In this document: positions 35,379 through 45,011 of the stretch, piece by piece
Layout: every line of letters starts with the position of its first letter
Numbering within the stretch: position 1 is the first letter of the stretch
Assembly: GCA_964591455.1 (NCBI GenBank)
Contig: CAZQDZ010000008.1
Span: 1 to 64,000 of the forward strand
DNA: 64,000 bases
Direction: 5' to 3'
Origin: RFSX01 sp964591455
GTDB taxonomy: Bacteria > Bacteroidota > Bacteroidia > Chitinophagales > Saprospiraceae
Position numbers and translations under genes: made by a program
The notes under the pieces: generated by a model
Database searches by the model: none
The model's input: the letters and a program-made list of their open reading frames with translations, nothing else
What the model was told of the DNA's origin: nothing

Positions 35379-35753
35379 CTAATTGAGATAGCCTCTCCTG
35401 AAAATGATGCCTTTTTTAGCATCATATCCTGGCTTGACACCTCTGTGTATAAGTGCTTGTTTGTAATCAAAGACTCTACTATCTATAATGTAGATCTTAC
35501 AGCCTATTGCCTTATTCAACTCTTCGTGACTATTCCTCCATAAATAAGCTAGCTCTTGTGCCGTGGTATTAAAATCTTTAGGCCACTTTTTGCTAATTAC
35601 GATTTCAAGGGTGAATATGCCATTCGAAAAGTTAATCAGTTTCGAAGAAAGCCCATATCCAACCCGATAATACATATCGGTTTCCATAAAGTGCTTTCGA
35701 TTGATTTCTTCTATATTCATAGCATATTTGAGGGTACACAAACTATGCCACAA
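35379..35753 (-). CDS. Hypothetical protein
   Basis: 124 residues as the longest frame; an in-frame ATG at 35720 (MNIEEINRKHF) gives 113 and is a likelier start. No signal peptide or membrane segment. The sequence is mixed alpha/beta (FTLEIVISKKWPKDFNTTAQELAYLW-like core, then CKIYIIDSRVFDYK). I do not recognise a family. A good terminator follows it, which supports a real gene. Confidence 0.6.
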   Translation of the reverse strand: MWHSLCTLKYAMNIEEINRKHFMETDMYYRVGYGLSSKLINFSNGIFTLEIVISKKWPKDFNTTAQELAYLWRNSHEELNKAIGCKIYIIDSRVFDYKQALIHRGVKPGYDAKKGIIFRRGYLN

Positions 35754-35944
35754 AGCAGGTGATATAAGTAGCTAAAATAATATGTTTAACAAGCTCAAAC
35801 CCCCTATTTTACTTGGTTTATACAGATTGGTAGAAGTTGTATTTTGGTAATGCATTATCTATAACGTATTGAAATAGTAGTCATTATGGTCTAACTATCT
35901 ATAGGCATCTGGTTATATTAGCCTCTAAATGAAACGACAATAAA

Positions 35945-37810
35945 ATGGAAGAATTAGGAGGTGTATTAATCTTAGGGATTTTAGCACAATGGGTCGCTTG
36001 GCGAATAAAAGTGCCGGCTATCCTACCTTTGCTGATCATAGGCTTAGTCGTAGGACCATTTTCTACATTTTGGACTGCAGACGGTCTCAAGCTTTTAGAC
36101 CCTGTCTGGAATGAACAGCTAGGTCATGGCCTATTCCCCAAAGAGCATTTATTCCACTTTGTAGAGCTAGCTATTGGTCTTATCCTATTTGAAGGAGGTC
36201 TTAGCTTGCAACGTGACGAACTAAAAGGCGTAGGACCCTCAATAATCAATCTAATTACCCTAGGTTCCTTAGTCACTTTTGTAGGAGGAGCCATCCTGGC
36301 CCATTTTATCATGGATTTACACTGGGCTTTGTCATTTCTGTTTTCAGGACTCATTATCGTAACTGGCCCTACAGTAATAGGGCCTATCCTTAGAAATCTC
36401 CCACTTAAGCGAAACATATCAGCTATACTTAAATGGGAAGGTATCTTGATAGATCCTATAGGGGCTTTGGTAGCTGTTTTAGTATATGAATTTATACATA
36501 TCTCTCATAGTGCGGAATTTGGCGGTGGAGGTGCCTTTACTGAAGATGCCTTTAAGCATTTCTTACTTATTGCTCTAGTAGGTACAGCGCTTGGTTACTT
36601 CTTAGCACATCTGTTGCGGATATTTCTTCAGCGGCATTGGGTGCCTCACTATCTATTGACCGTATTTACATTGGCCTTTGTTCTAGCTGCCTTTGTAGGC
36701 AGCCATAATCTGGTGCCTGATTCTGGGCTACTAACTGTAGTGGTTTTAGGTATGGTAGTGGGTAATATGGAAATGCCCCATAAAAACGAAATTATCTATT
36801 TTGGAGAGTCTATAAGTATCTTGTTGATAGCAGTCCTATTTATCCTTCTATCCGCCAGTATGGACATTAAGGACCTCGAGTTACTCCTAGACTGGAGAGT
36901 AGGCGTCCTATTTGCTGCTATAATCTTTGTCCTTAGACCAATTGGTGTATTTCTCAGTACTATGAAATCCAGCTTGACTACTAATGAAAAACTATTTATC
37001 AGTTGGGTAGGTCCTCGAGGGATAGTCGCCGCAGGAATTGCCTCCCTATTTGGAAGCAAATTAGCTGCAGATGGAATAGCCGGCGCAGAATATATTACAC
37101 CACTTGTCTTTATGGTAGTATTAGGCACGGTTATACTCAATGCCACAGGAGCTGGTCTCATCGCCAAAATGTTAGGCGTTCTTCTTGAGAAAAGTAATGG
37201 TATACTAATGGTGGGTGCTCATAGAGCTAGTCGACTAATAGCCAAGTACCTTAAGGACAATGGAAAACATGTGATTCTTATAGATAGTAATACTGGCAAC
37301 ATAGATAAGGCACATGAGGAAGGCATACATGCCTATACTGTAGATATATACAAAGATGACTTAAGAAATAATGCAGACCTCAATGATGTAGGGATTCTTA
37401 TGGCTATGACGGGAAGCGCAGAGGTAAATCAGTATACTCTAGATAATCTAACTAAGGACTTCGGAGAGAATGGAGCTTTCAGGTTAACTTCAGTCAATGA
37501 GTTACAGAATCCAGATACAGCGGCTAATGATAATCTATTCTCTAAAAAAGATGACTTTATCAATTTACTTGAAGTTGCTAGGGACTATCCTGCTATTTCA
37601 GAAATAGACATTAACAGCGCTGAAGAACTCAGTAACATATTGACCCAGATTAACGAACAAGAGAAAGCGATTCCTCTATTTATTAAGAGAGATGAGACGG
37701 GAGAATTTGATATCGTATTATCTGGCATTGGTATCCAGGAAATAAAATTTTCTGAAGGAGACAAGCTCATATTCTTGGGGAAATTCAACAAATCTGTAGA
37801 GACTGCCTAA
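35945..37810 (+). CDS. CPA-type cation:proton antiporter with C-terminal nucleotide-binding-like domain
   Basis: 621 residues. About twelve membrane segments (1-400) carry antiporter features: ELAIGLILFEGGLSL, a TGPTVIGPILR segment, WEGILIDPIGAL with the Asp expected in the ion site, and SWVGPRGIVAAG. From about 420 an RCK/TrkA-N-like Rossmann domain follows (GILMVGAHRASRLIAKYL, VILIDSNTGNI), in which the usual GxGxxG reads GAHRAS, so nucleotide binding may be altered. It probably exchanges Na+ or K+ for H+. The next gene starts 4 bases after its stop. Confidence 0.9.
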   Translation: MEELGGVLILGILAQWVAWRIKVPAILPLLIIGLVVGPFSTFWTADGLKLLDPVWNEQLGHGLFPKEHLFHFVELAIGLILFEGGLSLQRDELKGVGPSIINLITLGSLVTFVGGAILAHFIMDLHWALSFLFSGLIIVTGPTVIGPILRNLPLKRNISAILKWEGILIDPIGALVAVLVYEFIHISHSAEFGGGGAFTEDAFKHFLLIALVGTALGYFLAHLLRIFLQRHWVPHYLLTVFTLAFVLAAFVGSHNLVPDSGLLTVVVLGMVVGNMEMPHKNEIIYFGESISILLIAVLFILLSASMDIKDLELLLDWRVGVLFAAIIFVLRPIGVFLSTMKSSLTTNEKLFISWVGPRGIVAAGIASLFGSKLAADGIAGAEYITPLVFMVVLGTVILNATGAGLIAKMLGVLLEKSNGILMVGAHRASRLIAKYLKDNGKHVILIDSNTGNIDKAHEEGIHAYTVDIYKDDLRNNADLNDVGILMAMTGSAEVNQYTLDNLTKDFGENGAFRLTSVNELQNPDTAANDNLFSKKDDFINLLEVARDYPAISEIDINSAEELSNILTQINEQEKAIPLFIKRDETGEFDIVLSGIGIQEIKFSEGDKLIFLGKFNKSVETA

Positions 37811-37814
37811 ACAA

Positions 37815-38897
37815 ATGAAAATCAGAACGCTGCTCATACTAATATGTTGGAACTTTGGTTTCATTGTATGTTCTGCTCAAAATGATAACTGTAGTCAGTT
37901 AGGTGTTTGGGTGTGGCATATAGAACAAACCGGAATGACCCATGCACAATTAGCAAATAACCTCAGCAACAGGGGTATACAAAGGGCCTTTGTTAAGGTA
38001 GCCGATGGTACCAATAACCCTGACAACTGGCCTGAAGTTACAGATAGACAATTGGTCTCAGACTACAAGGACGAGGGCCTTAGTATCTGGGGTTGGTCAT
38101 ACAACTATCCTACTTCAGATTTTAATCTACAGGCAGAAGCGCTTTATCAAGCGGCTGCTACTGGGTATGATGGCTTTATAGTAGACGTAGAGATGGAGTT
38201 TGACAATAAGCCTCAGGCATTGGACGACCTGTTTTCTGCATTTAATGAAGCAAAATTGAGAGCTATCGAAGATGGTCATACGACATCTGACTTCCAGCTT
38301 TATTGCACCACATGGGGAAATCCAAAAGACCATTTATTCAGTATATCTTCCATAGATCCATATGTGGATGGCTTTATGCCTCAGACTTATGTAGAATTTT
38401 GGGGTCCTTCATTTGTCAGTGATATTTCCTTCTGGATAGAAGAAGGAAATAAAGAATATGCAGAGTTAGGAGCCACAAAACCTATTCATCATATTGTATC
38501 TACAGTGACGGGAGTTATGACATCAGATCTTATAGATGAGTTTATAGAAGCATCAGGGGCTGAGACAAGCATATGGAGAGTACCAGGCTCGTCAGTACCA
38601 ATTTCAGTGTGGGAAGATTGGAATGAAGTAAATTGGTCTCGTAGCTTCTGTATGCCTTCTTCTACAAACAGTATTCTAACCCAAAAAGATAATATTACAA
38701 TTTACCCCAATCCTACGTCGGGTATGCTATACCTTAATCGTCCTGTAAGTGGGTATATAATTTTAAACCTATTCGGAAGAGAGGTTTTGAAGTCAAATCA
38801 AATGATTGATTTCATCGATTTGTCTTCTTTGCAAACAGGATTATATCTATTACAGATTAATAATAGTCACAATACCATCAAGATTATAATGCAATAA
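37815..38897 (+). CDS. Secreted TIM-barrel-like protein with T9SS type A sorting domain
   Basis: 360 residues. Signal peptide (about 1-21, ending VCSAQ), then a likely TIM barrel (about 25-275): LGVWVWHIEQTG, AFVKVADGTN, SIWGWSYNY, YDGFIVDVEMEF (acidic residues at a glycosidase-like beta-strand end), and GFMPQTYVEFWG. This resembles glycoside hydrolase barrels of the GH18/GH25 kind, but I cannot fix a family or substrate. A type A sorting domain ends the protein (ITIYPNPTSGMLYL...GLYLLQINNSHNTIKIIMQ). It starts 4 bases after the antiporter gene, so co-transcription is likely. Confidence 0.78.
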   Translation: MKIRTLLILICWNFGFIVCSAQNDNCSQLGVWVWHIEQTGMTHAQLANNLSNRGIQRAFVKVADGTNNPDNWPEVTDRQLVSDYKDEGLSIWGWSYNYPTSDFNLQAEALYQAAATGYDGFIVDVEMEFDNKPQALDDLFSAFNEAKLRAIEDGHTTSDFQLYCTTWGNPKDHLFSISSIDPYVDGFMPQTYVEFWGPSFVSDISFWIEEGNKEYAELGATKPIHHIVSTVTGVMTSDLIDEFIEASGAETSIWRVPGSSVPISVWEDWNEVNWSRSFCMPSSTNSILTQKDNITIYPNPTSGMLYLNRPVSGYIILNLFGREVLKSNQMIDFIDLSSLQTGLYLLQINNSHNTIKIIMQ

Positions 38898-38928
38898 AAA
38901 AAGCTATGCCAATGAGGCACAGCTTTTT
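38896..38928. terminator. Bidirectional intrinsic terminator between convergent genes
   Basis: AAAAAGCT-TGCC / GGCA-AGCTTTTT, 12 pairs with one mismatch and a 5-base loop, overlaps the stop of the TIM-barrel gene and faces the end of the T9SS protein at 38954. A and T runs on both sides suit termination in either direction. Confidence 0.85.
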
Positions 38929-38953
38929 ATTTATTATTGTCAAATCGTAGTTA

Positions 38954-39649
38954 TTACTCTTTTGTGAGTCTGATAACTTTGATTGTTTCTTGTTTTCTAT
39001 CTAGAAGCCTTACCAAGTAAAATCCGTTCTCTAATTGGGACACATCATGTATTTTACCTGCTATATGACTATCTGAATATATGTTCTTACCTACAATGTT
39101 GAATATAGCGATAGTTCCTATATTTTCATCATTATCTACTTGGAATCTATCTACAGTAGGGTTTGGGTATAATACCAATCCTTCGCCATATTCTACAGAA
39201 GCCGTACTAGATGAAGATTCCGCTAGAAATGTAATTACAGCCTCCTGAATAACTTCAGGGTCATTAGAATCACATTCTTTTATTAATCTAAATACTATAT
39301 CATGCTCTCCAGCCACACCATTAGCCTTAACTTCCACTTTAAACCAAGAAATAGACTCTCCTGACTCCATAATGTTTACTCCACTGCAAGGTGCAGATTC
39401 AGTACCATCAGGATAACACAAATTAGCATCACAAATAGACAATACCCATTCTCTAGGCACATCTCGTCCCTTCTGAATATCCCAATAAAATCTTGCTTGA
39501 TCTTGTCCTATATTGGTGACGTTGAACTCATATTTGATATCTCCAGTAGAAGGACCTACCACATCTACCTGAGTAGCCATCTCCAGCTCTTGGCCGGATA
39601 GTGCTCCACTTAGCAAAGTGATAAAGACTATTTTACTAAAAATTTTCAT
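38954..39649 (-). CDS. Secreted protein with T9SS type A sorting domain
   Basis: 231 residues: signal peptide (about 1-19, ending LSGQ), a beta-sandwich-like region of about 130 residues (IKYEFNVTNIGQDQARFYWDIQKG-like, with paired Cys in SICDANLCYPDG), and a type A sorting domain (LVLYPNPTVDRFQVDN...ENGFYLVRLLDRK...KVIRLTKE). The middle resembles a conserved-repeat/NPCBM-like immunoglobulin fold; the function is unknown. It has its own promoter box 18 bases before the ATG. Confidence 0.82.
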   Translation of the reverse strand: MKIFSKIVFITLLSGALSGQELEMATQVDVVGPSTGDIKYEFNVTNIGQDQARFYWDIQKGRDVPREWVLSICDANLCYPDGTESAPCSGVNIMESGESISWFKVEVKANGVAGEHDIVFRLIKECDSNDPEVIQEAVITFLAESSSSTASVEYGEGLVLYPNPTVDRFQVDNDENIGTIAIFNIVGKNIYSDSHIAGKIHDVSQLENGFYLVRLLDRKQETIKVIRLTKE

Positions 39650-39666
39650 AGAGTTCTTATACCATA

Positions 39667-39674
39667 CAAATATA
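39667..39674 (-). promoter_or_regulatory. -7 promoter box of the gene at 38954-39649
   Basis: On the minus strand TATATTTG matches TAnnTTTG exactly, 18 bases upstream of the start codon at 39649, which implies a leader of about 12 bases. Confidence 0.5.
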
Positions 39675-39803
39675 GGACAATAAAAACTGAGTTTCCCCTT
39701 TATATGATGTTAAGTTATTACAATAAAAGTCTAATAATTCCTTAATTCTATCCAAGCCGACATGTAGTTGATATTAGTCAGAGCAATATCTGGACTATCT
39801 GCT

Positions 39804-41738
39804 TCACTTAACAATGCTGATTCTCCGTGCTAGAACACCATCTAAAGTCCTGATAATCAAGGTGTAATTCCCTGATTGCAGTCCTTCAACATCCAATTCT
39901 TTATCCATGCGGCCTCCTATTGATTCTAAAGACTTTTCTAAGACAAGTTGGCTAGCCATATTATAAATTTCAATAATGTATTTTTCATTAGACACCCCTT
40001 TAGCATTCAAATACAGATTTTTAGATGCTGGATTAGGATAAATTTCCACTTCTATATTAGAAAGTTCTTGTGATGTAGCACTTACAAAATTTAGAAAATC
40101 CTCCTTTGCTGCCACAACCTCTCCCGACTCTGCATCTATTACAAAAGCTACTAATGTTATATTTCTCTCCACAAAGACCGAAGGCAAAATATAGTCGACC
40201 TCAAATGAGGTCGATTCCCCTAAATTAAGAGTCTCGAAAGAACCAATAATCCCATCAAAGCCCCCTACTACATCCCTAACTACATCATTGTATATAATTT
40301 GCTCTTGCGGAAAAGGATCAGGGCTTCGCTGCCAATCTACACCATCTACGCCTACCAATGGCACATCAAAAGCATCTTGACTGAAGTTATTTGCCTGTGC
40401 AAAATCCGGTGAAGTACCCCTTATCTGATTTTCTATAACATAAAGACCAAATCTATAGTCGTCTGCACCCATTCTAGTCAGTGCTTCTGCCTCGAATTGC
40501 ACTACCAATTGTCTAGCAACGGGATCATAAGTATTCGTAAAATCTAAAATTGTAGGACTAACTGCAACTGGTCCAAATTCATTATTGACAAAGTTGATTA
40601 CTTCGCCTGGCAGTGCAGAACCAAGTCTATTGACAGCCAGTGAAGGATATCCTGCGAATCCATCTATATTTTCTAAGCCTATACTCGCCACCAGGCTTTC
40701 CATGGGATCCTGATCATGGACAGAAACGACAATAGCTTCAGGAATTAAAAAATTGATGAAGAGTTTCTCAGTGAGACCTTCAGGACACCAACCACAAGCT
40801 GTACTCGTCGCTTCCTCCACAAATATTGTCCTTTCTTCAGGGTTCATTATTGGGATCAAAGTGTGATTAGGTGAGAACCCTACTTCAGTACCTTGATTAG
40901 TCAATAGCCGAATATCAAAATCGATGCGCTCTGCATTACCTAAGAACATTGGGTTGAATACAAAGGCATCTGATTCATTTGGATTTAGAGTGAGGTTAGT
41001 TAAGCTAAATTGCTCTAAGGGGTTTCCACTCTCTTCCAATTGTAACATCAGTTCTGTAATAGTTTCAGTACCTGTATTAGAGATAACTACCTCAAAGCTG
41101 ATATCACTTATATCTTGATACCTCGGACATCTCAGACTGGACAATTCCGCCGAAAATCCACTGGCTTTTCTCATGACTAGGATGTCATCCAAGGCAAGTG
41201 CAAATTTGTCGGTGCCATTTTGCTGATACCCTATGTGTATTGCTCTGCCTGCATACGCTTCTAAGGATATTTCTCTTAACATCTGACTAGGAGATTCATC
41301 TGTAATCTCTACAGCTAATTCTGTAAAGTTCATCAGTTCATTCCCGCTTGTAGATATCCAAACACTATAGGACTCCAGTCTAGTATCTTCTCCACTTAAG
41401 GAATTCGCAATCCAACTTAAGGTTGCGCCTTGGTCAGGCACTTCTACTACTGGTGTGATAAGCCAATTATCCGCTGTCCCACCTCCCAGGAAGGAAGAGA
41501 CACCAATAGCTCTGATATCGTTAGGCCCATTGACTGGCACTGTAGAAAATCCACCACCTAGTCCTTGGAATGTAGGGTCTAGAGGTAGCATATCATTATC
41601 TATGGTAACCAATGGATCCAAAAAATTATTCTGGAAGTCGACAAAAAGAAGTGTATCCTGGGACTGAATCTCACCGACAGTAAGCAGCGCTGAACACAAC
41701 AAGTAGTATAAGTGTCTGTATGACATTTGGATCTGCAT
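39804..41738 (-). CDS. Choice-of-anchor J / Omp28-like CxxC protein with T9SS type A sorting domain
   Basis: 644 residues. Signal peptide (about 1-27), then a cleaved-adhesin/choice-of-anchor J jelly roll (about 28-195: FVDFQNNFLDPLVTIDND, TADNWLITPVVEV, FALALDDILVMR). A beta domain follows (about 200-295), then an Omp28-like thioredoxin-fold region starting at ERTIFVEEATSTACGWCPEG with a CGWC motif (about 315). A type A sorting domain (VEIYPNPASKNLYL...ARRISIVK) ends it. It lies 20 bases after a gene of the same general plan, so the two form a secreted pair. A surface thiol-disulfide role is inferred from the CxxC motif, not known. Confidence 0.87.
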   Translation of the reverse strand: MQIQMSYRHLYYLLCSALLTVGEIQSQDTLLFVDFQNNFLDPLVTIDNDMLPLDPTFQGLGGGFSTVPVNGPNDIRAIGVSSFLGGGTADNWLITPVVEVPDQGATLSWIANSLSGEDTRLESYSVWISTSGNELMNFTELAVEITDESPSQMLREISLEAYAGRAIHIGYQQNGTDKFALALDDILVMRKASGFSAELSSLRCPRYQDISDISFEVVISNTGTETITELMLQLEESGNPLEQFSLTNLTLNPNESDAFVFNPMFLGNAERIDFDIRLLTNQGTEVGFSPNHTLIPIMNPEERTIFVEEATSTACGWCPEGLTEKLFINFLIPEAIVVSVHDQDPMESLVASIGLENIDGFAGYPSLAVNRLGSALPGEVINFVNNEFGPVAVSPTILDFTNTYDPVARQLVVQFEAEALTRMGADDYRFGLYVIENQIRGTSPDFAQANNFSQDAFDVPLVGVDGVDWQRSPDPFPQEQIIYNDVVRDVVGGFDGIIGSFETLNLGESTSFEVDYILPSVFVERNITLVAFVIDAESGEVVAAKEDFLNFVSATSQELSNIEVEIYPNPASKNLYLNAKGVSNEKYIIEIYNMASQLVLEKSLESIGGRMDKELDVEGLQSGNYTLIIRTLDGVLARRISIVK

Positions 41739-41758
41739 TGACAGAGGTTTTTATAAAA

Positions 41759-43429
41759 TTAATAGATTATAATTTTCTTCACTTCATATTTATCTCGTAA
41801 TGAGATTTTTAGCATATAAATTCCTTTTTCAAGGTCTCTTAGAATAACCTGAATCAGACTATCAGTATTTGTATCTATAGACCTTAACTGCTGTCCACTT
41901 AAGGAGACAAGTGTAAGCTTTGCATTATCGTGCACTTCATTCATCCCTACATAAAAAACTCCGTTGCTTGGATTAGGGAAGATGGAAATCTCCTCATCAA
42001 GAATATCAAGGTTGTCAGTACTGGTCAAGTTACTAATACATGCATCAACTTCGGGCTGCCAAAAATCAAATGACGGCGGCTGAGGAATGCCTATCTGCAC
42101 CACTCTTACTTCTGAATCAGCTACATTCTCTGGATTTGGACATAGCATAACGAAGTAAGGTAATTGACCTGCATTAAGACCATGTATGTCATTAAAGTGA
42201 AGACGATATAATTCATTTTCAGGCGTAAATGCCACTTTCGGATAAGTAGCTCCCCATCCCAAACTATTGACCACATCGGCATCATCTGAGGGCTCTATAT
42301 CAATTCCAATAACCTCCAAATCTCCAGTGCCACTTCCATTTTCTTCATACCAAGCATTGAGCAAAGGTGTTGTGATTTCACAGGGAGTGCACCATGAGGC
42401 AAAAAAGTCTAATACCACAGTCTTATTCTTGGATAACAGCTGATGAATATTTACTTCCTCTCCCTTAGACCCTATGACTTCGTAGTCAGGAACTGACGGA
42501 AAAATGCTTACCTCAGATACTACAGTCTCAGGAAAGCTGCTGACACCATTCGCCATTATTTTGGAGATGGTGTATTGTTGCTGCTCGCCTACCTCAAAAT
42601 CTAGAAAAGTAGTTGATTGTAATACAAAGGATTGGCCAGGAAACAAATTAAAAACATGGTTTTCTTCAAAACTTCCACTCTCAGTTTCTATATCAAATGA
42701 AACCTCAGTAATCATCTCACTACCCACATTGAAAACTTCTAATAAGACTTGTTTGGGTCCTGATAACCCTGCATCGATATCAAATCCTGCTTCCAAAAAA
42801 GTAGTATTCGTCAGTGCCACATCTACAACTCTCAGGTCTAACGGGATACTAGTCCTGACCCTTATCTCATCTAATGAGATTGCGTACTTATTGACAGAGT
42901 TATTTCTGAAAGCGATATAAATTTCTTGACCCTCATACGCTGCTAAATCTACAAGTCTCAGCGTAGGCTTTGCTTCCTCGGCTTGAATCTCAGTAATCGG
43001 TGAAAAATCACCCAAGTCTGTGCTATTAGAAGAAATCAAAACTTGATATCCATCACGAAAACTAGGATTTAGCGCCTCTGCCTTCCATTCCAATATTGTC
43101 TCAGGAAGGATTTCTATAGCCGGCGTAATAAGCCAATCATCCGCTTCACCAGTCGGATTAAGCCAAGATGGACTTATCGCAACTGAATTTTCGTCGGATA
43201 CCGTCATTATTGTCCATTGTGAAGGAGAAACAGGAATACCTAATTCCTCAACTAAACCATCTGCCACATCTATACCATCATTATCTATAGACACCATACC
43301 ACCCAAGCCATTTTCAAAATCTTGCTCGAATAAAACTGTAATCTGCGCTTTTAGATTTGCGATGCTGAATATAAATGCAACAATAAATAATGCAGAGGTC
43401 AATCTATTCCTATATACTTGATTAATCAT
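41759..43429 (-). CDS. Choice-of-anchor J / TlpA-like thioredoxin protein with T9SS type A sorting domain
   Basis: 556 residues. Signal peptide (about 1-28, ending LKAQ), jelly-roll domain (about 30-200: LFEQDFENGLGGMVSIDNDG, ADDWLITPAIEI, YAISLDEIRVR), a beta domain (about 205-310), and a TlpA/redoxin domain (about 320-460) with VVLDFFASWCTPC, the standard CxxC active site, and a cis-Pro region near AGQLPYFVM. A type A sorting domain closes it (ISIFPNPSNGVFYV...VKKIIIY). It is the first gene of a two-gene unit with the Omp28-like gene 20 bases downstream. TlpA proteins normally act in the periplasm; this one is marked for export across the outer membrane. Confidence 0.9.
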   Translation of the reverse strand: MINQVYRNRLTSALFIVAFIFSIANLKAQITVLFEQDFENGLGGMVSIDNDGIDVADGLVEELGIPVSPSQWTIMTVSDENSVAISPSWLNPTGEADDWLITPAIEILPETILEWKAEALNPSFRDGYQVLISSNSTDLGDFSPITEIQAEEAKPTLRLVDLAAYEGQEIYIAFRNNSVNKYAISLDEIRVRTSIPLDLRVVDVALTNTTFLEAGFDIDAGLSGPKQVLLEVFNVGSEMITEVSFDIETESGSFEENHVFNLFPGQSFVLQSTTFLDFEVGEQQQYTISKIMANGVSSFPETVVSEVSIFPSVPDYEVIGSKGEEVNIHQLLSKNKTVVLDFFASWCTPCEITTPLLNAWYEENGSGTGDLEVIGIDIEPSDDADVVNSLGWGATYPKVAFTPENELYRLHFNDIHGLNAGQLPYFVMLCPNPENVADSEVRVVQIGIPQPPSFDFWQPEVDACISNLTSTDNLDILDEEISIFPNPSNGVFYVGMNEVHDNAKLTLVSLSGQQLRSIDTNTDSLIQVILRDLEKGIYMLKISLRDKYEVKKIIIY

Positions 43430-43659
43430 TATTATAATATATTAATTTGTGTGCATTAACTGATTATAATATACTAACAATGGTAATTAAAAATATGCTT
43501 CCATATTGTTGTAATAATAATGCCTACATGACCTTTATTCGTACTTTTCAATTATTAAAGTCATAAATCTTTAAACATTACAACCTATGTATTATTTTTT
43601 TTATTTAATTCATTTTTCAGGACAAAAACACAGCTTACACAACTCTTTATCTATCTAAC

Positions 43660-45000
43660 ATGAAAATAGTTATAATTGGAAACGGCATAAGCGGCATTAG
43701 TTGTGCTCGCTGGTGCAGGAAACTAGGAGATGATGAAATAACTGTAGTCTCTTCTGAAACAGACTTCTTCTATTCCAGAACTGCCTTGATGTACGTGTAC
43801 ATGGGACATATGCGAGCGGAAGATGTCAAACCATATGAGGACTGGTTCTGGAAGAAAAACAGAATTGATTTATTAAAGGCCCATGTCACAGATATTAATT
43901 GGGATAATAAGTTACTAACAACTAAAAATGGTCAGAAGATTCAATACGACAAGCTGGTGTTAGCCCTTGGTTCTAAGTCCAATAAATTCGGTTGGCCAGG
44001 TCAAGACTTGAAAGGGGTAGGAGGCCTCTACCATTGGCAAGACTTAGAAAATATGGAGGCATACACTCCAGGACTTAAAAGAGCAGTGATATGCGGAGGT
44101 GGACTCATAGGTATAGAGATGGCAGAAATGTTCAGGTCAAGAAATATTGACGTAACAATGCTTGTAAGAGAATCATCATATTGGAATAATGTCCTGCCTA
44201 ATGAGGAATCTGAGATGATTAGCAGACACATCAAGCACCATCATATAGACCTAAGATTAGGTGTCAACCTCGGAGAAATCCATGATGATGGCACAGGCAC
44301 CGCCAATGCAGTGACGATTAAAGAAAACGGAGAGAAAATCTCATGTGGCTATGTAGGTCTGACCGCTGGTGTTAGTCCTAACATAACCTTCTTAAAGGAA
44401 ACCGGATTAGAGATTGGCCGAGGAATAAAGGTCAATGATAATCTTGAGACCAATATCACAGATGTCTATGCTATTGGAGACTGTGCAGAACTTTCTGAAC
44501 CTAAACCTGGCAGAAGAGGTGTAGAAGCGATATGGTATACAGGTAGAATGATGGGTGAAACGGCAGCTTATAATATAACAGGACAGAACGTGCCCTATGA
44601 CCCAGGCATCTGGTTCAATAGTGCTAAATTTTTAGATATTGAGTATCAGGTGTACGGTGAAGTTCCAGGAAAAATGCCAGAAGATATGGCCACCATTTAC
44701 TGGGAGCATTCTGATGGAGAAAAGGCCATCAGAATAAATTATGACAAAGAGAATAAACATGTACGGGGCTTTAATCTAATGGGAGTACGCTACAGACATG
44801 AAGTATGTGAAAAATGGCTTGCAGAAAAAACACAGGTAGAAGACGTGATAAAAAATCTAGGACTCGCCAATTTTGACCCAGAATTTTATGATGAGTATGA
44901 GCAGGAAGTCATCAGCCTTTACAACAGGCAAGAAGGAGCAAATATTAGTCTCAAAACCAAAAGAGGATTAGATAAAGTCCTTTCATTCCTAAAAAGATAA
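43660..45000 (+). CDS. FAD/NAD(P)-dependent oxidoreductase
   Basis: 446 residues. The N-terminal FAD-binding motif is IIGNGISGISCARWC, the NAD(P)-binding motif AVICGGGLIGIEMAEMF (about 142-158), and the second FAD contact VYAIGDCAEL (about 270-279). The fold is that of NADH:rubredoxin reductase and the FAD part of nitrite reductase. The C-terminal 110 residues (MATIYWEHSDGEKAIRINYD onward) form a small extra domain. It lies 11 bases before a membrane polyferredoxin gene, so it probably feeds or draws electrons from that protein. Confidence 0.88.
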   Translation: MKIVIIGNGISGISCARWCRKLGDDEITVVSSETDFFYSRTALMYVYMGHMRAEDVKPYEDWFWKKNRIDLLKAHVTDINWDNKLLTTKNGQKIQYDKLVLALGSKSNKFGWPGQDLKGVGGLYHWQDLENMEAYTPGLKRAVICGGGLIGIEMAEMFRSRNIDVTMLVRESSYWNNVLPNEESEMISRHIKHHHIDLRLGVNLGEIHDDGTGTANAVTIKENGEKISCGYVGLTAGVSPNITFLKETGLEIGRGIKVNDNLETNITDVYAIGDCAELSEPKPGRRGVEAIWYTGRMMGETAAYNITGQNVPYDPGIWFNSAKFLDIEYQVYGEVPGKMPEDMATIYWEHSDGEKAIRINYDKENKHVRGFNLMGVRYRHEVCEKWLAEKTQVEDVIKNLGLANFDPEFYDEYEQEVISLYNRQEGANISLKTKRGLDKVLSFLKR

Positions 45001-45011
45001 TCTCTTAATCA

